The notes under the pieces: generated by a model | What the model was told of the DNA's origin: nothing | The model's input: the letters and a program-made list of their open reading frames with translations, nothing else | Databases searched by the model: none | From: JBGSYJ01 sp041748075 | Lineage (GTDB): Bacteria; Acidobacteriota; Thermoanaerobaculia; Gp7-AA8 | NCBI GenBank assembly: GCA_041748075.1 | Contig: JBGTDX010000002.1 | Span: forward strand, 1 to 18,796 | Length of the DNA stretch: 18,796 nt | Direction: 5' to 3' | Program-made: the position numbers and the translations under genes | Shown: positions 1-7,690 of the stretch, one piece after another | Position numbering within the stretch: position 1 is the first letter of the stretch | Layout of the letters: the number at the start of each line of letters is the position of its first letter

Positions 1-304
1 ATAGGGCTGATGGAGGTTGCCACGCAATCTCTGCGTCACTCGTCGTCGACGATGCCACCGCATCGCCTCCTCCTCGTTCCTTGATCTTGCATGGCAAGCT
101 CCATCAGCGCCGCTAGCGATTTCACCGTTACAGGACACTAGTGCGCATCGTTCTCAGGGGATTTATCATCCCGAGCGAGAGAACTCCCCCCGGCATAACC
201 GTAAGCTCTCTCACGTTGTCTCCGCTTGTGAAAAGTTTCTCTTAACACTAAGATCCAGACTCCTGCCTTTTCGGCATTTGAATCGCAACCTCACGAGAGA
301 ATTC
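1..304. other. Upstream region of the nuo genes, no gene recognised
   Basis: The nuoB reading frame stays open upstream to about position 17, but that translation is low-complexity and Arg/Ser-rich and does not resemble any NuoB N-terminus, so I treat the stretch as non-coding. No nuoA is visible upstream of nuoB. The region presumably carries the nuo promoter, but I cannot single out a convincing -35/-10 pair. The one clear structure is the inverted repeat at 6-108. Confidence 0.5.
6..108. repeat. 22-nt inverted repeat with 59-nt spacer
   Basis: The left arm at 6-27 begins GCTGATGGAG and the right arm at 87-108 ends CTCCATCAGC. They are reverse complements with two mismatches over 22 nt. 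The spacer at 28-86 contains a short CGTCGTCGACGATG palindromic patch. It could be a REP-like element, or a terminator or attenuator of an upstream gene. No U-tract follows it, so the function is unknown. Confidence 0.6.
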
Positions 305-889
305 ATGAGCACTGAAAAAATCGACTCGCCCGGCTCGATCATCGACCGCAAAGCGAACCAGTTACCCGGACAGGCCGCCGAAAAGGGCTCGATCACTCTG
401 CCCGGAGAGTCGTTCCGCAAGCTGCCCGGCGAGGAGAGCGACAGCTTCATCACGACGACCGTCGATACTGTCGTCAACTGGGCTCGAAGCAACTCCCTCT
501 GGCCGCTCCCGTTCGGAACGGCGTGCTGCGCAATCGAGTTCATGTCGATGGTCTCTGCCCACTACGACATCTCGAGGTTCGGCGCGGAAGTCGTTCGTTT
601 CTCACCACGCCAGTCGGATCTCCTCATCGTCGCTGGAACCATCGTCGACAAGATCGCACCCGTCCTCAAGAAGGTGTACGAACAGATGCCGGAGCCCAAG
701 TACGTCATCTCCATGGGTGCCTGCGCCAGTTCCGGCGGCTTCTATCGCGCCTATCACGTCGTCCAGGGCATCGACGAGATCATTCCCGTCGATATCTGGG
801 TTCCGGGTTGCCCCCCGACGCCAGATGGTCTGCTTTACGGAATCCTCAAGCTGAAGGAAAAGATCGAACGGGGTGAGATCGCGCGATGA
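305..889 (+). CDS. nuoB: NADH-quinone oxidoreductase subunit B (NuoB)
   Basis: This is the complex I subunit that carries the terminal iron-sulfur cluster N2, which passes electrons to quinone at the membrane junction. The 194-residue protein shows all four N2 ligands: the tandem Cys74-Cys75 in FGTACCAIEF, Cys140 in SMGACASSGG and Cys169 in VPGCPPTPD. All of these motifs are typical of NuoB. I chose the ATG at 305 because a purine-rich GAGAGA lies just upstream and the product then has a normal family length. The frame is open further upstream but encodes nothing NuoB-like. The N-terminal 45 residues are a polar, family-variable extension. The stop overlaps the nuoCD start by 4 nt (ATGA), which suggests translational coupling. 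Confidence 0.96.
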   Translation: MSTEKIDSPGSIIDRKANQLPGQAAEKGSITLPGESFRKLPGEESDSFITTTVDTVVNWARSNSLWPLPFGTACCAIEFMSMVSAHYDISRFGAEVVRFSPRQSDLLIVAGTIVDKIAPVLKKVYEQMPEPKYVISMGACASSGGFYRAYHVVQGIDEIIPVDIWVPGCPPTPDGLLYGILKLKEKIERGEIAR

Positions 890-2664
890 GTACTCTGACG
901 AGACAGAGCCCGACTCCCTGGACCGGGCCCGCGCCCACCAACAGGGCCCCCTACATCCCGGTACATCTCGAAAGCATCGAGGCGAGAGCAGCCGAACTGG
1001 CGACGACGGTTTCCTCTCCGTACCTCACTCACAAGCCGGGTGAGGACCTTCCGACGTTTCTCGTCGAGCGGGAAAAGATCGTGGAAGTCCTTGCTGCCTT
1101 CAAGGAGCATCCCGACCTTCAGTTCACCCTTCCGCTCGACTGCTTCGGTGTCGACTATCCGGATCGAAAGGACGAAGGCCGATTCGACGTCATCTACCAG
1201 CTCTATTCGCTCAAGAACAACGAGCGCATCCGTCTGATCGTCCGGACCGACGAAGATCACGCGGTGCCCTCTTCCTTTCCGGTCTTCAAAGGGCTGGACT
1301 GGTTCGAGCGCGAGGTCTTCGACATGTTCGGCGTTCGATTCGAGGGGCACCCGAACCTCCGTCGGATTCTCTGCCACGAAGCGTTCCGGGGGCACGCGCT
1401 CCGGAAGGACTACGATCCGGCTCTCCGGTGGCTTCTGACTGAGAAAGACATCGCCGTCCTCGAGCCGAAAGTCACCGTCGACACCGATCATTCCGAGTAC
1501 GAACAGGTCACGCTCAACCTCGGGCCGTCCCACCCCGCAACCCACGGGACGCTCCGGATCGCGGTGACACTCGACGGCGAAACCATCGTTGGCGCCGACA
1601 CGGAGATCGGCTACCTGCACCGTTGCTTCGAGAAGATGTGCGAGACCCACACATGGAACCAGGCGATTCCCTACACCGACCGCCTCAACTACATGTCGGC
1701 GATCATCAACAACGTCGGCTATTGCATGACCGTCGAGAAATTGCTGGGCGTGCAGGCACCCCCGCGGGCCAAGCACATCCTGCTGATCCTGTCGGAGTTG
1801 ATGCGGATTGCCGACCACCTCGTCTGTGTCGGTACGAACCTGGTCGACCTGGGCGCACTCACGAACTTCTTCTATCTTTACCAGCCGCGAGAGGAGATCT
1901 ACGGGCTGGTCGAGGCGTGCTGTGGCGCCCGATTACTTCCCACGTATACGCGCATCGGTGGGCTCGCCGTCGACGCTCCTCCGGACTTTCTCCAGAAGGC
2001 TCAGCGACTCGTAGACATGATCCCGAAGTATCTCGACGACGTGGACAAGCTCGTCGGTCGCAACCGGATCTTCATGGATCGCACCATGGGGATCGGACAG
2101 ATCAGCGCAAAGGATGCGATCGACTACGGATTCACGGGGCCTACCCTCCGCGCCACGGGCATCCCATACGACGTTCGAAAAGCATCCCCATACCTCGGGT
2201 ATGACACTTACGACTTCGATGTTCCGATCGCCGATGCCGGCGACACATACGCCCGCTACATGGTCCGGATGGAGGAGATGCGGCAGTCGCTGCGCATCCT
2301 CCGCCAGGCAATCAAGCGAGGCATGCCTGATGGCCCGGTGATCGTCGACGATCCCTATATCGCCCTTCCCCACAAGGAGAAGGTCTACAACGAGATGGAG
2401 TCACTCATTTACCACTTCAAGCTCATCATGCACGGCATTCAGCCGCCGGTGGGCTCGACCTATTTTCAGGTGGAAGGAGGCAACGGGGAGCTCGGCTTCT
2501 ACGTGGTCTCCGACGGCACGGGCAAGCCTTACAGAGTTCGGGTCCGACCGCCCTGTTTCGCGATCTATCAGGCGTTCGCTCCGATCGTCACGGGTCAGAC
2601 CATTGCGGACGCCATTGCGACGCTCGGCTCGCTGAACATCATCGCGGGAGAGCTGGACCATTAG
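886..2664 (+). CDS. nuoCD: Fused NADH-quinone oxidoreductase subunits C/D (NuoCD)
   Basis: This 592-residue protein fuses the 30-kDa and 49-kDa complex I subunits, which form the peripheral-arm connection around the quinone site. Residues about 30-185 are NuoC, with the signature EREVFDMFGVRFEGHPNLRR at 141-160. Residues about 200-592 are NuoD, with GPSHPATHG at 213-221 and TDRLNY at 264-269. These supply the His and Tyr known to line the quinone-binding site. The linker between the two parts is very short. The family C-terminal motif usually reads like RPPSF and here reads RPPCF. It starts at an ATG overlapping the nuoB stop. It ends in TAG, and a heptad repeat array starts at the very next base. 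Fused CD subunits are known from enterobacteria and several other phyla. Confidence 0.96.
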   Translation: MSTLTRQSPTPWTGPAPTNRAPYIPVHLESIEARAAELATTVSSPYLTHKPGEDLPTFLVEREKIVEVLAAFKEHPDLQFTLPLDCFGVDYPDRKDEGRFDVIYQLYSLKNNERIRLIVRTDEDHAVPSSFPVFKGLDWFEREVFDMFGVRFEGHPNLRRILCHEAFRGHALRKDYDPALRWLLTEKDIAVLEPKVTVDTDHSEYEQVTLNLGPSHPATHGTLRIAVTLDGETIVGADTEIGYLHRCFEKMCETHTWNQAIPYTDRLNYMSAIINNVGYCMTVEKLLGVQAPPRAKHILLILSELMRIADHLVCVGTNLVDLGALTNFFYLYQPREEIYGLVEACCGARLLPTYTRIGGLAVDAPPDFLQKAQRLVDMIPKYLDDVDKLVGRNRIFMDRTMGIGQISAKDAIDYGFTGPTLRATGIPYDVRKASPYLGYDTYDFDVPIADAGDTYARYMVRMEEMRQSLRILRQAIKRGMPDGPVIVDDPYIALPHKEKVYNEMESLIYHFKLIMHGIQPPVGSTYFQVEGGNGELGFYVVSDGTGKPYRVRVRPPCFAIYQAFAPIVTGQTIADAIATLGSLNIIAGELDH

Positions 2665-2844
2665 ACGAATGACGAATGACGAGTGACGAATGACGAATAG
2701 AGACCGCGTGCAGTTGGGGACCTGCGAAGAAAATTCTGGCACTGCAACGCTGGCGATGAAGTTGAGCGGCCGTCTCCATTCGTCATTCGTCATTCGTCAT
2801 TCGTCATTCGGCTCATTCGTCATTCGTCACTCGTCATTCGTCAC
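2665..2844. repeat. Heptad repeat element, copy 1 (ACGAATG/CATTCGT arms)
   Basis: The left arm (2665-2699) is five tandem 7-mers of ACGAATG type with one ACGAGTG variant. It begins directly after the nuoCD stop codon. The right arm (2777-2844) is nine 7-mers of the complementary CATTCGT type, interrupted after the fifth by CATTCGG plus an extra CT. The arms can pair into a long hairpin around a unique middle of 77 nt (2700-2776). The element fills the gap before nuoI and recurs between imuA and imuB, with the same GGCT interruption in the right arm. The function is unknown. Folding could cause attenuation or mRNA stabilisation between the two genes. Confidence 0.9.
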
Positions 2845-2856
2845 TCTGGAGACCTC

Positions 2857-3480
2857 ATGGGAGTAGTCAAAGTTTCACCGCCGAAAATGACGCTGTCGGA
2901 GCGGCTCTATCTGCCCAAAGTTCTTGCAGGCATGATGGTCACGTTACGCCACTTCGTGACGAACCTGTTCAACATGAAGGGGCTGCCGATCATCTCCTAT
3001 CCTGAAATCAAGCGAGTCTACTCGGAGCGCTTCCGTGGCCGCCACATTCTCACCTCGCGCGAGGATGGCACCACGCGGTGCGTGGCCTGCTACATGTGCT
3101 CGACCGCGTGTCCAGCCGAATGCATCACGATCGAAGCTGGAGAAGACGAACGAACCCGGGAGAAGTTCCCGCAGCGTTACGACATCGACCTGCTCCGCTG
3201 CATCTTCTGTGGATACTGCGTGGACGCCTGCCCCGAGGATGCGATCTACATGACGCGGGACTACGAAATGGCGATCGATACGCGGGCTCGGGCCACTGTA
3301 GGGCTGCGCGATCTGGTCGTCCCGCCGAACTTCCCGCAGCAACCGATGGGCTGGCGCCCGTACTACGGGACGATGCGGAAGCAGGGAAGCGCGGGCGGAA
3401 CGGGCCACGGTCAGGCGATCCGCAAGGCCCCGTTCGATGACGAGGCCCCGCCGAACCCCGATCTCTTCCGGGGAAACTGA
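2857..3480 (+). CDS. nuoI: NADH-quinone oxidoreductase subunit I (NuoI)
   Basis: This is the 207-residue ferredoxin-like subunit of complex I that holds clusters N6a and N6b, wiring electrons toward N2 in NuoB. Two complete 4Fe-4S motifs are visible: Cys75-78-81-85 (CVACYMCSTACP) and Cys115-118-121-125 (CIFCGYCVDACP). The N-terminal segment at about 22-40 is the amphipathic membrane-associated helix typical of the family. A GGAG at 2848-2851 sits 5 nt before the ATG and supports this start. The C-terminal tail after residue 175 is Gly/Pro-rich and variable. The gene follows nuoCD across a 192-nt repeat-filled gap, and no further nuo gene follows, so the remaining subunits must be encoded elsewhere. 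Confidence 0.95.
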   Translation: MGVVKVSPPKMTLSERLYLPKVLAGMMVTLRHFVTNLFNMKGLPIISYPEIKRVYSERFRGRHILTSREDGTTRCVACYMCSTACPAECITIEAGEDERTREKFPQRYDIDLLRCIFCGYCVDACPEDAIYMTRDYEMAIDTRARATVGLRDLVVPPNFPQQPMGWRPYYGTMRKQGSAGGTGHGQAIRKAPFDDEAPPNPDLFRGN

Positions 3481-3497
3481 GCTTCCTGCCTGCCCCG

Positions 3498-3514
3498 GAG
3501 GCCCCAGGGGCCTC
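3498..3514 (+). terminator. Hairpin just after nuoI, possible weak terminator
   Basis: GAGGCCCC and GGGGCCTC flank a single A, giving a stem of at least 6 GC-rich pairs 17 nt past the nuoI stop. There is no T-tract after it, so it may be a processing or stability hairpin, or a factor-dependent end, rather than a classical intrinsic terminator. Confidence 0.3.
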
Positions 3515-3635
3515 GACGGCGTAGACTTGCCGTATTGCCTCGAGGGGCGGGGTGACTCCGCTCGCTCAGAGGCTGTACATGTCATCCCGAGCGTCGCTTC
3601 TAATGAACCTCTCCGAACCGGGAGAGATGTAGAAA

Positions 3636-3720
3636 CACGTCATCCTGAGCGAAGCGAAGGATCTCCTGAAGAGGATCGAGCATCGCAAACGAGATCCTTC
3701 GCTTCGCTCAGGATGACGTG
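3636..3720. repeat. TCATCC-type inverted repeat element, copy 1
   Basis: Two arms of 30 nt (3636-3665 and 3691-3720) are perfect reverse complements around a 25-nt loop. The left arm begins CACGTCATCCTGAGCGAAGC. Two more copies with almost identical arms and 25-26 nt loops of different sequence lie at 15055-15140 and 17463-17551. No ORF or transposase is associated, so this is a non-autonomous dispersed palindrome or a structured RNA hairpin. Confidence 0.9.
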
Positions 3721-3885
3721 GCCTCGCTCAGCATGACACGCTGGTTCATCACCCCTTCACCGGCGCCCAGCGCCGTTAGGTAGCTCGAGATGTCACTCCG
3801 GCCCAATGAATTCACAGCCTCTCAGGATGACACTCCGGTCACGCCGGGGTGCCGGGCCTCCGGCATTTCGTGTCTTCGCTCACAT

Positions 3886-3914
3886 TTGACAGGCATGCTT
3901 CGTGATAGTTTTTA
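3886..3914 (+). promoter_or_regulatory. Tentative promoter for the ferritin-like gene
   Basis: A perfect TTGACA (-35 type) lies at 3886-3891. The AT-rich stretch GATAGTTTTTAA at 3904-3915 could hold a -10 element, but no hexamer at the ideal 16-18 nt spacing matches well. A start site at ideal distance would fall near the ATG and leave almost no leader. This is a weak call. Confidence 0.25.
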
Positions 3915-3920
3915 AGGCGA

Positions 3921-4376
3921 ATGAAACCGCTCAAAACGACGATCGAGGAAGTGCTTCGAAAGGCGATTCAGGAAGAGATAGACAGCCGGGAACTCTATCT
4001 GCGCCTGGCGCTAGCTACCACGTCGGTAGCCGCGAAGGCCCGGCTTCAGGGTCTCGCCGAGGCTCAGATCCTCCATCGGGTGAAGCTCGAGAGAAAGTAT
4101 CGTGACATGGTCGGCACCGAGCCGCCGGAACCGCTACCTCCCGAGGTCGACCTTCCTCCGGACGCCGAAAACATCGATCTCGCCCGTGCGCTCAAGATCG
4201 CGCTCGAGCACGAGAGAGAATCGGAGAGCAATTACCGTTTTCTCGCCGAACGCGTACCCGAGACCGAGCTCGGCGCACTTTTTCTCGAGCTCGCCGAATG
4301 GGAGTGGGATCACAAGGTCGAGATCCAGGGGGAGTACGACATGCTGGAGCCGGAACGGTTTCTGATGGATATCTGA
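3921..4376 (+). CDS. Rubrerythrin-like ferritin-family protein
   Basis: This 151-residue all-helical protein fits the ferritin-like di-iron fold as two helical pairs separated by a Pro-rich linker (residues 67-81). Helix 1 has Glu19 seven residues before Tyr26, and helix 3 has Glu98 seven before Tyr105, the usual rubrerythrin spacing. The second metal motif is intact (Glu128-x-x-His131). At the matching place in helix 2 the protein reads Gln49-x-x-His52, so one expected carboxylate ligand is replaced. No rubredoxin Cys4 domain is present. Family members act in peroxide or oxygen defence or iron handling, but the substituted ligand makes catalysis uncertain. The start ATG has AAGG a few bases upstream. 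It is probably monocistronic. Confidence 0.75.
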   Translation: MKPLKTTIEEVLRKAIQEEIDSRELYLRLALATTSVAAKARLQGLAEAQILHRVKLERKYRDMVGTEPPEPLPPEVDLPPDAENIDLARALKIALEHERESESNYRFLAERVPETELGALFLELAEWEWDHKVEIQGEYDMLEPERFLMDI

Positions 4377-4496
4377 GGGGGAGTCGCCTGCAGCCTCCTC
4401 CGGTATACTTGGGATGAAGCAGCATTGTTCAAAAAATCATCCCTCACCGCTTCATCCCGGCTCAAACATGATCAACTGCATAACGTCCTCGCCCCG

Positions 4497-5642
4497 ATGA
4501 TCTATCTCGACAACAACGCCACGACTCGCGTCGCCGACGAAGTCATCGAAGCGATGCAGCCGTACTACCGGGAGCTCTACGGAAACCCGCATTCACCTCA
4601 CGCCCTGGGGCGCAGGTCGTTCGACGCGATGGAGAATGCCCGCGGGCAGGTCGCTGCGCTGCTCTCAGCCGGCGAGGACGAGATCTACTTCACCAGCTGC
4701 GGGACCGAATCCAATGCGGTGGTGATCCGCGGAAGCCTTCAGGGCCAGACACGGCGCCGGATCGTCAGCTCAGCGGTGGAGCATCCTTCGATCCTCGCGC
4801 TGCTGCGGAACCTCGAAGAGCTCGGCATGATCGAGCTTTCACTCATTCCAGTGCACCGTTCAGGCGAGCTCGATCTCGAAGCGGCAGAGCGGCTCATCGA
4901 CGATCAGACCGCTCTGGTGACGCTGATGCTCGCGCAGAACGAGACGGGCGTCATCCATCCGGTAGCCGAGGTGGCCCGCATGGCGCACGCTCGGGGGGCG
5001 AAACTTCATGTGGATGCCGTGCAGGCAGCGGGAAAGATTCCGCTTCACGTTGGCGAGCTCGAAGCCGATTTTGCTTCGATTTCGGGACACAAGTTTCACG
5101 CGCCCAAGGGCATCGGCGCTCTGTTCGTGCGGCGAGGCACGAAGCTCGCCCCGCTCTGGCACGGCGGAGGCCAGGAGTATGGCATGCGCTCAGGAACGGA
5201 AGCCGTGCCTTCCATCGTCGGGCTGGGAGTCGCCAGTGAGCTCGCGGCGGCGGCGTTTCCGGTCCAGGATCGCGTTCGCTCCCTGCGAGACCGATTCGAG
5301 AGCGCTGTGCAGCAATCCGGCACTGCCGTCTCGGTCAATGGCACCGGAACACGGCTGCCCAACACCTCGAATCTCTGCTTTCGGGGGTTGCGCTCGGGAC
5401 AGATCGTCGCGATGCTCGACGACAAGGGCATCTGCGCATCGGGCGGCTCCGCATGTCAGTCCGCAAAGCCCGATCCGAGCTATGTCATGACAGCGATGGG
5501 ACTGTCGCACGAAGAGGCGATGGGTGCGGTCCGTTTTTCGCTATCCCGATACACGTCCGAAGCCGAGATCGACGAGGCGATCGCGTCGACGCTCGCTGTC
5601 GTCAATCAGCTTGCATCCACTTCCCATGTCGTGGAGGCCTGA
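4497..5642 (+). CDS. Class I cysteine desulfurase (NifS/IscS-like)
   Basis: This PLP enzyme removes sulfur from L-cysteine to form alanine and an enzyme persulfide for iron-sulfur cluster or tRNA thiolation pathways. The 381-residue product opens with MIYLDNNATT, the classic N-terminus. It has His96 in VEHPS, Asp173 in HVDAVQ, the PLP lysine Lys199 in SGHKFHAPKG and the catalytic Cys320 in ASGGSACQS. The mobile loop around Cys320 is of class I length. A TTG at 4425 would add 24 unrelated residues, so I use the ATG at 4497. A TATACT-like -10 lies at 4404-4409 without a clear -35. No iscU or iscR follows. Five bases after the stop begins peptide deformylase, so the two are probably cotranscribed. 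Whether it supplies Fe-S assembly or tRNA modification cannot be told from here. Confidence 0.9.
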   Translation: MIYLDNNATTRVADEVIEAMQPYYRELYGNPHSPHALGRRSFDAMENARGQVAALLSAGEDEIYFTSCGTESNAVVIRGSLQGQTRRRIVSSAVEHPSILALLRNLEELGMIELSLIPVHRSGELDLEAAERLIDDQTALVTLMLAQNETGVIHPVAEVARMAHARGAKLHVDAVQAAGKIPLHVGELEADFASISGHKFHAPKGIGALFVRRGTKLAPLWHGGGQEYGMRSGTEAVPSIVGLGVASELAAAAFPVQDRVRSLRDRFESAVQQSGTAVSVNGTGTRLPNTSNLCFRGLRSGQIVAMLDDKGICASGGSACQSAKPDPSYVMTAMGLSHEEAMGAVRFSLSRYTSEAEIDEAIASTLAVVNQLASTSHVVEA

Positions 5643-5647
5643 GCTCC

Positions 5648-6163
5648 ATGTCGATCCTCAAAGTAGCGCGCCTCGGTCATCCCGTACTCCGCCAGAAGGC
5701 TACCGATCTCGAGATTGCCGACATCAGAGCGGGACGCTTTGAGAGCCTGATACAGGATATGTTCGAGACCATGGACGCTTATGAGGGAGTCGGTCTCGCA
5801 GGCCCGCAGGTTCATCTCCCCCACCGTATCTTCGTTTACGCGCTCAACCAGTCCGTCGCGAAACGGCGCGACGTGGCGCCGGTGGAACCGGGCGTCATGT
5901 TCAACGCCACCTACGAGATCCTCGGAACCGCACGCATCATCGACTGGGAGGGATGTCTGAGCGTGCCCTTCCTCGGCGGTGAGACGCCGCGCGCAACCAA
6001 AATTCGCGTGCGCGGCATCAGACGGGACGGCGAGCCGCAGGATCTCCAGATCAGCGGCTATACCGCGCGCATTTTCCAGCACGAGATCGACCACACCGAC
6101 GGCTACGTTTACCTCGACCGCATGCCCGACCTGACGACTCTGGCTTATACCGTCGTGCTGTAG
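5648..6163 (+). CDS. def: Peptide deformylase
   Basis: This metalloenzyme removes the N-formyl group from the initiator methionine of nascent proteins. The 171-residue protein has the three family motifs in order: GVGLAGPQ at 47-54 (usual GxGLAAxQ, here with Pro), EGCLSVP at 101-107 with the metal ligand Cys103, and QHEIDH at 144-149 with ligands His145 and His149 and catalytic Glu146. The start ATG lies 5 nt after the cysteine desulfurase stop. The frame is open further upstream inside that gene, but the homology begins at MSILKVARLGHPVLR. The gene ends in TAG and converges on the MFS gene. No fmt partner is adjacent. Confidence 0.94.
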   Translation: MSILKVARLGHPVLRQKATDLEIADIRAGRFESLIQDMFETMDAYEGVGLAGPQVHLPHRIFVYALNQSVAKRRDVAPVEPGVMFNATYEILGTARIIDWEGCLSVPFLGGETPRATKIRVRGIRRDGEPQDLQISGYTARIFQHEIDHTDGYVYLDRMPDLTTLAYTVVL

Positions 6164-6194
6164 TTCCTACGTCGCCTTGACGTCGCCGTCGAAC

Positions 6195-6208
6195 CTAACC
6201 TCTAACCT
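6195..6208. repeat. Two tandem CTAACCT heptads
   Basis: Two exact copies of CTAACCT (6195-6201, 6202-6208) sit across the stop codon of the minus-strand MFS gene. This is short and could be chance on its own. It is listed because the 7-bp period matches the other tandem repeats in this window. Confidence 0.4.
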
Positions 6209-7395
6209 CTCTCCTCCACCCGCGGATACGACATCGCCAGCGCGGCCGCAACGACGGCCAGGAGCGCGCTGGCATAGAACGCGGCCGGCGATCCCCCCGC
6301 GTCGTACAGAATGCCCCCGGCGACCGGTCCGATCATTCGTGAAAGCGAGCCCACCGATGAAGAGATGCCCAGAATGCTTCCGAGATCCCGCGCCGGGGTG
6401 ACCCGGGTGACGAGCGAAGTCAGGGAGGGATAGGACAAACCCTGTCCGACGGCGACGAAGAACGCGATGCCGTAGAGGAAACGTGCGTCGTACACCGAGG
6501 GAACGAGCGCGAATCCGATTGCGAGAGAGACTGCTCCGGCGACGACGAGCTTCTTCTCACCGAACGCCCGGCTCAGCGGTCCGATGAGCCCGCCCTGAAT
6601 GAGCGCGACGATCACGCCCATCGTTCCGAAAAAGAAACCGAGATCGCGCGCAGTGAACTGGAAGCGGTCGCGTCCGTGCAGCGTGACCGTTGTCTCCATT
6701 GCCGCGAACGTCAGAATGATCAGAAAAAGCGTCGTGAGAATCGAGACCAGTGCGCGGCGTTCCCCGATCAGCGACCAGATCTGAGGATCGAACTGGGGCG
6801 GCAGGCCGCTCCGCGGAACCAGATTGGGAGGTTTGGACTCGCCCAGCGCAAAAAAGCCGACCGTGACTGCGATGATCGAAAGCGAGAACGCCGCAACTCC
6901 CGGAAACAGGTTGCCGTGGTAGCCGAGCGAGGTACCCCATGCGGACAGCAGCCCGCCGATCGGAGGCCCGAAAATGAATCCCAGCCCGAACGCAGCGCCG
7001 ATCATCCCCATCCCCTTCGCACGGTTTTCCGGCGAGGTCGAATCAGCGATGTACGCCTGCGCCGTGCCGATGTTCGCAGCCGCGATCCCCGAGACGACGC
7101 GGGCGATGAACAGCAGCGTCAGACTCTGCGAAAACGCGAAGATCAGGTAGCCGATGGCGCTTCCCGTGAGGCTGATCAGGAGCACCGGGCGGCGGCCGAT
7201 CCGATCGGACAGCCGTCCCCACACCGGCGAAAAGAAGAACTGCATCAGCGAGTAGACGCCGACCACCATTCCGACGACCAACCCGCTTGCCCCGTACTCA
7301 CGTGCGTAGTACGGCAACAGCGGCAGCACGATACCGAAGCCGAGGAGATCGATGAAGACTGTGAGGAACAGCACCAGGAGTGAGGAGCGCTTCAT
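6202..7395 (-). CDS. MFS exporter, TetA/DHA1-like
   Basis: This 397-residue integral membrane protein has the many hydrophobic segments of a 12-helix major facilitator. Helix 1 contains Asp16 in VFIDLLGFGIVLPLLP. The loop 2-3 motif A reads GRLSDRIGRRP at 60-70. Motif C in helix 5 reads GAAFGLGFIFGPPIGG at 133-148, the signature of proton-driven drug:H+ antiporters. The sequence DSTSPENRAKGMGMIGAAFG closely resembles the TetA subgroup. The substrate is unknown. The start is the ATG whose complement is at 7393-7395, and I see no clear Shine-Dalgarno. It is divergent from the HAD gene, and four heptad modules lie upstream of it in the intervening gap. Confidence 0.88.
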   Translation of the reverse strand: MKRSSLLVLFLTVFIDLLGFGIVLPLLPYYAREYGASGLVVGMVVGVYSLMQFFFSPVWGRLSDRIGRRPVLLISLTGSAIGYLIFAFSQSLTLLFIARVVSGIAAANIGTAQAYIADSTSPENRAKGMGMIGAAFGLGFIFGPPIGGLLSAWGTSLGYHGNLFPGVAAFSLSIIAVTVGFFALGESKPPNLVPRSGLPPQFDPQIWSLIGERRALVSILTTLFLIILTFAAMETTVTLHGRDRFQFTARDLGFFFGTMGVIVALIQGGLIGPLSRAFGEKKLVVAGAVSLAIGFALVPSVYDARFLYGIAFFVAVGQGLSYPSLTSLVTRVTPARDLGSILGISSSVGSLSRMIGPVAGGILYDAGGSPAAFYASALLAVVAAALAMSYPRVEERG

Positions 7396-7441
7396 GCGGC
7401 GGGGAGTGTACCAGTCCGCCGCCCGCCCGGTTGTCCCCCTC

Positions 7442-7627
7442 CCGACCGGTTGTGGGTTCTGAGTTGTGAGTTCCCGCCCTCTCCCTCTCCCGCCCGGTTC
7501 AGAGTTCCCGCCCTCTCCCTCTCCCGCCCGGTTCTGAGTTCTGAGTTCTGAGTTGTGAGTTCCCGCCCGCCCTTCTCCTTCCGCCCTACCGGTTGTGAGT
7601 TGTGAGTTCTGAATTGTGATCCCGACC
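7442..7627 (-). repeat. Heptad modules A-D (TTSTGAG type)
   Basis: Four modules each consist of a GC-rich cap (CCGACCGG or CGCCCGG type), one to four copies of TTCTGAG, TTGTGAG or a variant, and in A-C a second cap TTCCCGCC. Approximate bounds are 7442-7477, 7491-7512, 7524-7569 and 7586-7627. Modules A-C are separated by CT-rich CCTCTCCCTCTCC. Read on the minus strand, modules A-C run GGCGGGAACTC to CCGG toward the MFS start. Module D lacks the usual second cap and ends in a degenerate TTGTGAT followed by CCCGACC. Confidence 0.88.
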
Positions 7628-7690
7628 GCCCGTCTTCACCGGCGGGCCCCATGAGAGTTGGGCCACAACAAAAGCTTGTCTTGCAGAGGG

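Larger units (their letters stand above)
3481..3920. other. 440-nt non-coding, repeat-rich gap
   Basis: No credible gene is present. The stretch holds the post-nuoI hairpin and the perfect 30-nt inverted repeat at 3636-3720. On both sides of that lie degenerate fragments of the same repeat: GTCATCCCGAGCG near 3580, CTCGCTCAGCATGACA near 3723 and TCTCAGGATGACAC near 3820. This suggests repeated insertion or decay of one element family at this site. The last 40 nt may hold the promoter of the ferritin-like gene. Confidence 0.6.

Noticed and set aside
835..1818. Long minus-strand open frame of 327 codons opposite nuoCD
   Set aside because: It lies antisense to a clearly conserved nuoCD. Its translation is rich in Val, Asp and Arg and has no family motifs. 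Open antisense frames are expected in GC-rich genes.
3437..3736. Plus-strand open frame of 99 codons after nuoI
   Set aside because: It overlaps nuoI out of frame and its C-terminal half is the translation of the 30-nt inverted repeat.
4425..4496. TTG start giving a 24-residue extension to the cysteine desulfurase
   Set aside because: The extension has no family similarity, while MIYLDNNATT at 4497 is the standard N-terminus.
6676..7383. Plus-strand open frame of 235 codons inside the MFS gene
   Set aside because: Highly charged translation with many Arg, Asp and Gln, as expected opposite a hydrophobic transporter.
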